Source: Bugula neritina (Eukaryota > Bryozoa > Gymnolaemata > Cheilostomatida > Bugulidae). From it: DNA of 60,000 nt. Each line of letters begins with the position of its first letter. Within the stretch, counting starts at the first letter, position 1. Location of the stretch: assembly GCA_964035545.1 (NCBI GenBank), contig OZ037767.1, positions 18,010,281-18,070,280 of the forward strand, given 5' to 3'. The notes beneath the pieces are model-generated. The model was given only the letters and a program-made list of their open reading frames with translations. It did no database searches and had not been told where the DNA came from. A program made the translations under genes and the position numbers. Shown here piece by piece: positions 1 through 9,695 of this stretch.

Positions 1-1482
1 ATATACTGCGAGATACTGCAACATACTGAATTACAATGTAACATACTGAAATACACTGCAACAAACCTAAATATATGGGAATATACTGAAATATACTGTA
101 CTACGTTGAAAAACACTGCAACATATTGAAATATGCTGTAGCACAATGAAATACACTGCAACTCACTGAAATATAGTGTAATATGCCGAAATGTACTGCA
201 ACATACTGAAATACACTGTAACATTTTAAAATATACTGCAACATACTGAAACACACTGCAAAATACTACAACATACTGAAATACACTGCAACATACTGAA
301 ATATACTGTGACACACTGAAATATACTGCAACATACTGAAATACCTTGTAACATGCTGAAATACACTGCAACATACTGAAATACACTGCTACATACTGAA
401 ATATACTGCAAGATACTGCAACATACTGAAATACAGTGTAACATACTGAAATACACTGCAACATACTGCATTATACTGACATACACTGGAACATATTGAA
501 ATACACTGCAACAAATTGAAGTATACTGCAACACACTGAAACATACGGCAACATACTCAAATATACTGCAACACATTGAAATATACTGCAACATACTGAA
601 ATATAATGCAAGATACTGCAACATACTGAAATACACTGTGCCAAACTGAGATACACTGCAACATACCGCAACATACTGCAACATACTGAAATACACTGTA
701 ACATATTGAGATACACTGCAACACATTGAAATATACTGCAACACACCGAAACATACGGCAACATAATGAAATATGCTGTAGCATACTGAAATACACTGCA
801 ACACACTGAAGTATACTGCAACATACTGAAATATACTGCAACACACTGCAACTTACTGAAATACACTGTAACATACTGAAATATACTGCAGAATACTACA
901 ACATACTGAAATACACTGTAACATGTTGAAATACACTGCAACATGTTGAAATACACAGCAACACATTGAAATATACTGCAACATACCGAAATATATGGTA
1001 AACTACTGAAATATGCTGTGACTCACAGAAAAATACTGCAATATACTGAAATATACTGTAACACACTGAAATATACTGCGACATACTGAAAAACACTGTA
1101 ACATACTGAAACATACTGTAACATACTGAAATACACTGCAACATACTACAACATATTGAAATACACTGCAACACATTGAAATATACTGCAACATACCTAA
1201 ATATATGGTAATATACTGAAATATACTGTAACATACTGAAATATACTGCAAGATACTGCAACATACTGAAATGCACTTTAACATACTGAAATACACTGCA
1301 ACATACTGCATTATACTGACATACACTGGAACATATTGAAATACACTGCAACAAATTGAAGTATACTGCAACACACTGAAACATACGGCAAAATACTCAA
1401 ATATACTGCAACACATTGAAATATACTGCAACATACTGAAATATAATGCAAGATACTGCAACATACTGAAATACACTGTGCC
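1..1482. repeat. Decanucleotide satellite array, left segment
   Basis: The whole segment reads as consecutive 10-bp units close to AAYAYACTGM, typically AACATACTGA followed by AATACACTGC. Units start at positions divisible by 10 (for example 10, 20, 30) and are still in that register at 1470, so no net length change has occurred in 1.48 kb. Unit variants such as TATATGGG, CACCGAA, TACGGC and ATAATGA are not random: they recur in the same order elsewhere in the window. The stretch from about 1281 to 1480 is nearly identical to 441-640. The array is cut at 1482 by the inserted element. No gene is seen. Function is unknown; a structural satellite is the most economical reading. Confidence 0.97.
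1475..1482. repeat. Left copy of 8-bp direct repeat at insertion edge
   Basis: ACTGTGCC ends at the left edge of the inserted element, and the same 8 bases occur at 4042-4049 on the right. Uninterrupted copies of this satellite segment (for example at 634-641) have the word once. Two readings fit. Either it is an 8-bp target-site duplication and the element is 1483-4041. Or only the CC is duplicated (1481-1482 and 4048-4049) and the element is 1483-4047, with ACTGTG belonging to the right inverted repeat. I prefer the second, because the inverted repeats then end alike in CACAGTT. Confidence 0.6.
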
Positions 1483-1640
1483 CACAGTTAGTTTAAGGTC
1501 ATTACTTTCCAGATTCAGGCACTGCTTTATGTTATATATAAACGGTTTCCAGGGGATAGCTCGAACAGTTTTTGTCTCACATTAACAAATTTTACATGAA
1601 AAGATAGCTCTTGCATTCCTCTTTCATATACTTTTTTAAT
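1483..1640 (+). repeat. Left terminal inverted repeat
   Basis: Aligned against the reverse complement of 3884-4047, this shares a near-perfect first 20 bases (one clear substitution, A/G at base 8). It also shares TGCTTTATGTT (1523-1533 with 3989-3999), GATAGCTCGAACAG (1555-1568 with 3954-3967), ATGAAAAGATA (1596-1606 with 3916-3926) and ATATACTTTTTTA (1626-1638 with 3884-3896). Spacing between blocks differs by a few bases, so the two repeats have diverged by small indels. A further shared word, TACGCTCCTG, occurs at 1898-1907 and, inverted, at 3795-3804, so the original repeat may have been longer. Confidence 0.85.
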
Positions 1641-2384
1641 TTTTCAATAAAAAATTTTCTGAGAAAGTTGTTGCATAATAAGTAAAATTTTACACCCTCC
1701 ATGTTCCACTGCTGTAGCACAGGGGATTCATTTTATAAAGTCTAAAAGTTAAACTTGACATTCCTTGATATGTTTTCTCTAATATACTTTCTTTGTTTTT
1801 TGAAATTCTGTCTATGCTCTTCACAATTTGGTAAAAACATACACCATTTTGCAAGTTTCACTGCAATTTTCTAAATTCATCATATGGTGGTTCTAGCTAC
1901 GCTCCTGTGACTAATTATAACATTCCTAGTACGTTTGCCGCTCTGCGCTATCACAATAACATATAGTACCCTCTCGCACAAATTGGCAATCTATTGGATT
2001 TCTGCCAATATAATGTTCCCTGTTTTACATTAGCACTTAGCTGAATCATCTCACTATGTTACAATAATATATTGAAAATGCCTCAGCACAACATAATTCT
2101 TTGTTTGTTTGGCAGAGTTAATTTCAGCTAAATCACTTCACTTTGCAGTCTTGTCAGTAAAGGTCTGTCTATAGCGCAGCAGGTGTATACTTTCAGTTTC
2201 TCTAATTCACATATGATTATTTTAAGTACATTGTATTCTATAAGATCAATTTAAGGTTTAGTCCAGTGTTCAGTATCTAATTATTATGCATGTATGTTGT
2301 CTTACTGTTGAACAAAAGTTAAAAAAAAAACTTTACAATTATAGCCATATTTATTATACATGCGTAGGATTTGCATAAGTTGAC
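1641..2384. other. Element interior, no gene seen
   Basis: AT-rich unique sequence between the left inverted repeat and the tRNA-like remnant. It contains TACGCTCCTG at 1898-1907, which is inverted at 3795-3804 near the other end. Otherwise I see no coding potential, no repeat of the satellite unit and no recognisable domain. Confidence 0.6.
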
Positions 2385-2470
2385 AAAAAAAATTGCAACA
2401 ACCAGGGTTGAACCTTGACCAACCAACTCGTCGCTGACGCCTCTAACCTCTGGACCACGCAGTCATCGTT
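2385..2470 (-). other. tRNA-derived (SINE-like) Pol III remnant
   Basis: On the minus strand this reads as a tRNA-like block. An A-box-like stretch TGGTCCAGAGGTTAGAG (2441-2457) is followed by a B box GGTTCAACCC (2405-2414) and then a run of eight T (2385-2392), the usual Pol III stop. Box spacing is in the normal tRNA range. The cloverleaf is poor: the acceptor ends do not pair, and the stem around the TTCAACC loop fails after two pairs. A functional tRNA is therefore unlikely. A tRNA-derived SINE head or a decayed tRNA pseudogene fits better. It sits inside the transposon, so it either belongs to that family or was inserted into it. Confidence 0.5.
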
Positions 2471-3218
2471 AAAAAGACGCGCACTATATGAGTGACTATC
2501 ATTACATAAATATTTCGCGCGCAAATGGGTTATAATTATTAGGCTGTCAATTCATGTTGATAGCAGTCAACTGTTGCAATAGTCTCGGGTTACTAGCAAA
2601 GCTAATGGTTTTGAACAAATAACCCAAAAGTTTAAAAATAAGTAGCTTGCGTATTACTAGCTACAAAAACAGGTCTGAAATAGACTGGTAAAGCAAGCTC
2701 TTATTGTAGAGTTTGCAGATGTGCTCTAAAATAAAACTTAAACTGTATGCTATTACATAAGTATTTGTATGCGAGAGATAAATGGACATTACTGAGTTTC
2801 TGGAAAACAACATACTTGAAGTTAACTTTGACAATGGTGTGTTATTTTCATCATAGCTAGCCTATAGCATAAATCTCTAATCATATGAATCTTTATGAAG
2901 CCCACAGCTCATGTAAGGGTGGCAATGTAATTTGAAATGAACAATTATGTTGCTGCATTGTGTCTAAGGTATATTAGAGAGCAGAATTTGGTTTTACTAG
3001 CCTACCCCAACGGCATTCTACAATGCAGCTTATATGCTGGCAGTTGTAATAAGTACTGCCAATAGCAAGGTTACTATCACTGCTAGCTCTGTGCAGTATG
3101 TAACCTCTTGAATAATTGCGCCAATTTTAAACTCTTGGAAGTTGGCCAAGTTATCATATCGCAGCCAGCCACCGGAGACAAAGCATTAGAGCTATTCATA
3201 TAATATTATACTAATGCA
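2471..3218. other. Element interior, no gene seen
   Basis: AT-rich unique sequence with frequent stops in all frames. No satellite units, no recognisable motif and no long open frame. Confidence 0.6.
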
Positions 3219-3294
3219 CTTGGTAGCAGAGTGGCTAATCTAATATAGTTCATAGTTCAACACCCTTTACTTTGGGAATACAGCCTCTTTTTTT
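3219..3294 (+). other. Possible second tRNA-like remnant
   Basis: On the plus strand, TAGCAGAGTGG (3224-3234) matches the A-box pattern. AGTTCAACACC (3254-3264) resembles a B box, and a run of seven T follows at 3288-3294. The A-to-B distance is shorter than in a complete tRNA and I could not fold a cloverleaf, so this is at most a degraded tRNA or SINE head. A chance match in AT-rich DNA remains possible. Confidence 0.28.
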
Positions 3295-3400
3295 AGGTTT
3301 ACCTTACAAAGCATGAAAATATCTAAACTGATATTCTGATAATTTAGAGGTACATTTTGAAAACTAGGTTAATTGCACTTGTTTGCACAACAACAATAAT

Positions 3401-3482
3401 AAAATAGATATTATGCAGTATAATAAAAACACACATAATACTATATAATATATTATAATGATAATAATATAATATTATAAGT
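3401..3482. repeat. AT-rich low-complexity tract
   Basis: Dense runs of AATAAT, ATATAATAT and TAATATAAT with almost no G or C. It resembles simple-sequence expansion inside the element and has weak self-complementarity. No other function is visible. Confidence 0.65.
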
Positions 3483-3883
3483 ACCATTACTGCATTTTAT
3501 AAATCACATGGTTGCCAAAAAAATGTATCACAAATTTTGTAATTATACATCAAAAATAGAACTAGCTAGGCAGCAGGTTAGAATAGAGTAAATTTTTAAA
3601 ACATGAAATCATGATTTGACTATTGTTTTATTTAGGCCAACCAACCTAGGAATACAAGATTGGGTTTTAGCTGACAGTTTATAACATTTAGCTTTTGAGC
3701 CAGCAGCACTGGCACTTGTGAAGTATAGGCAAAGTTAGTGAAGCGAGACTAACAAGCACTCAAATACAAGGCATATTGAGACACAATAACAAGTCAGGAG
3801 CGTATAAATTGAAAAGAATGTGGAAGGGGGACTATGTTTTTCAACAAGCTATAACTTAAACATGAATTGGCTTTTGAAAAAAA
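3483..3883. other. Element interior, no gene seen
   Basis: Unique AT-rich sequence leading into the right inverted repeat. It includes the inverted word CAGGAGCGTA (3795-3804), which pairs with 1898-1907. No coding sequence recognised. Confidence 0.6.
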
Positions 3884-4047
3884 TAAAAAAGTATATTGGA
3901 GAACATAAGTTTCTTTATCTTTTCATATTTTTTTTGTTCCTGTGACATTCAACCTGTTCGAGCTATCAGTGGAACATTGTTCATATAGAACATAAAGCAC
4001 CTGGCAAAGAGCCAGAAAATGAAAAGTATGACCTTAAACCAACTGTG
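3884..4047 (-). repeat. Right terminal inverted repeat
   Basis: Reverse complement of the left end, with the shared blocks listed for 1483-1640. It ends AACTGTG at 4041-4047, mirror of the left CACAGTT. Beyond the last base the two flanks differ in element-facing order (C on the left, G on the opposite strand at the right), which is why the boundary is placed here. Confidence 0.85.
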
Positions 4048-4049
4048 CC
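4042..4049. repeat. Right copy of 8-bp direct repeat at insertion edge
   Basis: ACTGTGCC, matching 1475-1482. The CC at 4048-4049 is the likely target duplication; the preceding ACTGTG overlaps the end of the right inverted repeat. Confidence 0.6.
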
Positions 4050-7000
4050 AAACTGAGATACACTGCAACATACCGCAACATACTGCAACATACTGAAATA
4101 CACTGTAACATATTGAGATACACTGCAACACATTGAAATATACTGCAACACACCGAAACATACGGCAACATAATGAAATATGCTGTAGCATACTGAAATA
4201 CACTGCAACACACTGAAGTATACTGCAACATACTGAAATATACTGCAACACACTGCAACTTACTGAAATACACTGTAACATACTGAAATATACTGCAGAA
4301 TACTACAACATACTGAAATACACTGTAACATGTTGAAATACACTGCAACACATTGAAATATACTGCAACACACCGAAATATATGGGAAACTACTGAAATA
4401 TGCTGTGACACATAGAAAAATACTGCAATATACTGAAATATACTCTAACACACTGAAATATACTGCGACATACTGAAAAACACTGTAACATACTGAAACA
4501 TACTGCAACATCCTGAAATACACTGCAACATACTACAACATTTTGAAATACACTGCAACACATTGAAATATACTGCAACATACCTAAATATACGGTATAA
4601 TACTGAAATATACTGTAACATACTGAAATACACTGTAACATGTTGAAATACACTGCAACACATTGAAATATACTGCAACATACCGAAATATATGGTAAAC
4701 TACTGAAATATGCTGTGACACATAGAAAAATACTGCAATATACTGAAATATACTCTAACACACTGAAATATACTGCGACATACTAAAAAACACTGTAACA
4801 TACTGAAACATACTGCAACATCTTGAAATACACTGCAACATACTACAACATACTGCAACATACTGAATTACAGTGTAACATATTGAAATATACTGTAACT
4901 CACTGAAATATAGTGTAATCAACGGAAATGTACTGTAACATACTGAAACATACTGAAACATACTAAAATATACTGGAGCATACCGAAACGTACTGCAACA
5001 TACTGAAATATACTGCGAGATACTGCAACATACTGAAATACACTGTAACATACTGAAATACACTGCAACATACTGCAACATACTGCAACATACTGAATTA
5101 CAGTGTAACATATTGAAATACACTGCAATACATTGAAATATACTGCAACACACTGAAACATACTGCAGCATACTGAAATATACTGCAACATATCGAAGTG
5201 TATCGTAATATACGCACATGTACTGTAACATACTGAAACATAACGTAACATACTAAAATATACTGGAACATACCGGAACATACTGCATTATAATGAAATA
5301 TACTGTACCACACTGAAATATACGGCAAAATACTGAAATATACTTCAACATACTGAAATATACTGCAACACACTGCAACTTACTGAAATACACTGTAACA
5401 TACTGAAATACACTGTAACATGTTGAAATACACAGCAACACATTGAAATATACTGCAACATACCGAAATATATGGTAAACTACTGAAATATGCTGTGACT
5501 CACAGAAAAATACTGCAATATACTGAAATATACTGTAACACACTGAAATATACTGCGACATACTGAAAAACACTGTAACATACTGAAACATACTGTAACA
5601 TACTGAAATACACTGCAACATACTACAACATATTGAAATACACTGCAACACATTGAAATATACTGCAACATACCTAAATATATGGTAATATACTGAAATA
5701 TACTGTAACATACTGAAATATACTGCAAGATACTGCAACATACTGAAATGCACTTTAACATACTGATTTACACTGCAACATACTGACTTATACTGACATA
5801 CACTGGAACATATTGAAAGACACTGCAACAAATTGAAGTGTGCTGCAACACACTGAAACATACGGCAACATGCTGAAATATACAGCGACACATTGAAATA
5901 TACTGCAACACACTGCAATATACTGAAATATAATGGAAGATACTGCAACATACTGAAATACACTGTGACATACTGAGATACACTGCAACATACTGAACCA
6001 TACTGAAATACACTGTAACTTATTGAAATACACTGCAACACATTGAAATATACTGCAACACACCGAAACATACGGCAACATACTGAAATATGATGTAGCA
6101 TACTGAAATACACTGCAACACACTGAAGTATACTGTAATATACACAAACGTACTGTAAAAAACTGAAACATACGTCAACATACTGAAATGTACTGCACCA
6201 TACTGAAATACACTGTAATATACTGAATTACACTGCGACAAACTGCAACATACTGAAATACGCTGTAACATATTGAAATACACTGCAACACATTGAAATA
6301 TACTGTAACTCACTGAAATATAGTGTAATCAACGGAAATGTACTGTAACACACTGAAACATACTGAAACATACTAAAATATACTGGAGCATACCGAAACG
6401 TACTGCAACATACTGAAATATACTGCGAGATACTGCAACATACTGAAATACACTGTAACATACTGAAATACACTGCAACATACTGCAACATACTGCAACA
6501 TACTGAATTACAGTGTAACATATTGAAACACACTGCAATACATTGAAATATACTGCAACACACTGAAACATACTGCAACATACGGAAATATACTGCAACA
6601 TATCGAACTGTATCGTAATATACGGACATGTACTGTAACATGCTGAAACATACCGAAACATACTAAAATATACTGGAACATACCGGAACATACTGCAACA
6701 TAATGAAATATACTGTACCAAACTGAAATATACGGCAAAATACTGGAATATACTGTAACACACTGAAATATACTGCAACATATTGAAATACACTGTAACA
6801 TAATGAAATATACTGCAACATACTGCAACATACTGCAACATACTGAAATACACTGTAACATACTGAAATACACTGCAACATACTACAACATAGTGAAACA
6901 CACTGCAATATACTGAAATATACTGTGACACACTGAAAGAGATTGCAACATACTGAAATACACTGTAACATACTGAAATACACTGCAACATACTGAAATA

Positions 7001-9256
7001 CCCTGCTACATACTGAAATATACTGCAAGATACTGCAACATACTGAAACACAGTGTAACATACTGAAATACACTGCAACATACTGCATTATACTGACATA
7101 CACTGGAACATATTGAAATACACTGCAACAAATTGAAGTATACTGCAACACACTGAAACATACGGCAACATACTCAAATATACTGCAACACATTGAAATA
7201 TACTGCAACATACTGAAATATAATGCAAGATACTGCAACATACTGAAATACACTGTGCCAAACTGAGATACACTGCAACATACCGCAACATACTGCAACA
7301 TACTGAAATCCACTGTAACATATTGAAATACACTGCAACACATTGAAATATACTGCAACACACCGAAACATACGGCAACATAATGAAATATGCTGTAGCA
7401 TACTGAAATACACTGCAACACACTGAAGTATACTGCAACATACTGAAATATACTGCAACACACTGCAACTTACTGAAATACACTGTAACATACTGAAATA
7501 TACTGCAGAATACTACAACATACTGAAATACACTGTAACATGTTGAAATACACTGCAACACATTGAAATATACTGCAACATACCGAAATATATGGTAAAC
7601 TACTGAAATATGCTGTGACACATAGAAAAATACTGCAATATACTGAAATATACTCTAACACACTGAATTATACTGCGACATACTGAAAAACACTGTAACA
7701 TACTGAAACATACTGCAACATCCTGAAATACACTGCAACATACTACAACATACTGCAACATACTGAATTACAGTGTAACATATTGAAATACACTGCAATA
7801 CATTGAAATATACTGCAACACACTGAAACATACTGCAGCATACTGAAATATACTGCAACATATCGAAGTGTATCGTAATATACGCACATGTACTGTAACA
7901 TACTGAAACATAACGTAACATACTAAAATATACTGGAACATACCGGAACATACTGCAACATAATGAAATATACTGTACCACACTGAAATATAAGGCAAAA
8001 TACTGAAATATACTTCAACATACTGAAATATACTGCAACATACTGCAACACACGGAAGTTTGCTGTAACATGTTAAAATGCACGACAACATGCTGAAATA
8101 CACTGCAACAAACCTAAATATATGGGAATATACTGAAATATACTGTACTACGTTGAAAAACACTGCAACATATTGAATTATGCTGTAGCACAATGAAATA
8201 CACTGCAACTCACTGAAATATAGTGTAATATGCCGAAATGTACTGTAACATACTGGAATATACTGTAACACACTGAAATATACTGCAACATACTGAAATA
8301 CACTGTAACATTTTAAAATATACTGCAACATACTGAAACACACTGCAAAATACTACAACATACTGAAATACACTGCAACATACTGAAATATACTGTGACA
8401 CACTGAAATATACTGCAACATACTGAAATACACTGTAACATACTGAAATACACTGCAACATACTGAAATACACTGCTACATACTGAAATATACTGCAAGA
8501 TACTGCAACATACTGAAATACAGTGTAACATACTGAAATACACTGCAACATGCTGCATTATACTGACATACACTGGAACATATTGAAATACACTGCAACA
8601 CATTGAAATATATTGCAACACACCGAAACATACGGCAACATATTGAAATATGCTGTAGCATACTGAAATACACTGCAACACACTGAAGTATACTGTAATA
8701 TACAGAAATGTACTGTAACAAACTGAAACATACGTCAACATACTGAAATACACTGCCACATACTGAAATATACTGCAAAATGCTGAAATATACTGCAACA
8801 CACTACAACTCACTGAAATACACTGTAACATACTGAAATACACTGCAAAATACAACAACATACTGAAATACACTGTAACATATTGAAATACACTGCAACA
8901 CATTGAAATATACTGCAACATACCGAAATATATGGTAAACTACTGAGATATACTGTAACACACAGAAAAATACTGCAATATACTGAAATATACTGTAACA
9001 CACTGAAATATACTGCAACATACTGAAATACACTGTAACATACTGAAACACACTGCAACATACTGCAACATACTGCAACATACTGAATTACAGTGTAACA
9101 TATTGAAATACACTGCAACAAATTGAAGTATACTGCAACACACTGAAGTTTACTGTAATATACAGAAATGTACTGTAACAAACTGAAACATACGTCGACA
9201 TACTGAAATACACTGCCACATACTGAAATATACTGCAACATACTGAAATTTACTGC

Positions 9257-9268
9257 AACATACACAGG
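9257..9268. repeat. 12-bp variant unit (+2 register shift)
   Basis: AACATACACAGG takes the place of a 10-bp unit and moves the register by +2. The same 12-bp form is at 16145-16156, inside the copy displaced by 6888 bp, so it arose once and was duplicated with its block. Confidence 0.85.
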
Positions 9269-9688
9269 AACATATTGAGATACACTGCAACAAGTTGAAG
9301 TATACTGCAACACACTGAAACATACGGCAAAATGCTGAAATATACTGCGACACATTGAAATATACTGCAACATACTGCAATATACTGGAATAAAATGCAA
9401 GATACTGCAACATACTGAAATCCACTGTGACATACTGAGATACACTGCAACATACTGCAACATACTGCAACATACTGAAATACACTGTAACATATTGAAA
9501 TACACTGCAATACATTGAAATATACTGCAACACACTGAAACATACTGCAACATACTGAAATTTGTCGCAACATATCGAAGTATATCGTAATATACGGACA
9601 TGTGCTGTAACATACTGAAACATACTGAAACAAACTAAAACATACTGGAACATACCGAAACATACTGCAACATAATGAAATATACTGT

Positions 9689-9695
9689 ACCACGA
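9689..9695. repeat. 7-bp variant unit (-3 register shift), first of nine
   Basis: ACCACGA stands where a 10-bp unit such as ACCACACTGA is found in related copies, shortening the register by 3. Further copies begin at 16577, 23754, 37155, 39206, 40393, 45015, 49107 and 50294, always after a unit ending CTGT and followed by a unit ending TGTACTGT. It marks one lineage of higher-order repeat across 41 kb. Confidence 0.85.

Larger units (their letters stand above)
1483..4047. mobile_element. Non-autonomous DNA transposon with long TIRs
   Basis: A 2,565-bp AT-rich segment has none of the 10-bp periodicity and interrupts the satellite precisely. The flanking units join into an intact unit series when it is removed: the right flank from 4048 continues as 641 onward does. 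Both ends begin CACAGTTRGTTTAAGGTC read inward, and matching blocks continue for about 160 bp. There is no open reading frame of useful length and no recognisable transposase, so it would depend on a transposase made elsewhere. The interior carries two Pol III-like tRNA remnants and an AT-rich simple tract. Superfamily is not assigned. The CAC-start with a 2-bp duplication is reminiscent of CACTA-type elements, and the CACAGT hexamer resembles Transib/RSS ends, but neither is a full match. An 8-bp duplication would instead suggest hAT. Confidence 0.82.

Noticed and set aside
1-1482. The left segment as an 840-bp tandem repeat
   Set aside because: Only about 200 bp (441-640 against 1281-1480) match closely; the rest of the supposed unit matches other parts of the window instead.
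2385-2470. Functional tRNA gene
   Set aside because: A and B boxes are present, but acceptor ends do not pair and the T stem fails, so a real tRNA is unlikely.
1483-4047. Transposase or other coding sequence in the element
   Set aside because: Stops are frequent in every frame and no conserved motif is visible.
1483-4047. LTR retrotransposon or LINE
   Set aside because: The ends are inverted, not direct, repeats. There is no poly-A tail at a boundary and no reverse transcriptase sequence.
3949-4281. Open frame spanning the right edge of the inserted element
   Set aside because: It only extends the stop-free satellite frame by chance into the end of the transposon.
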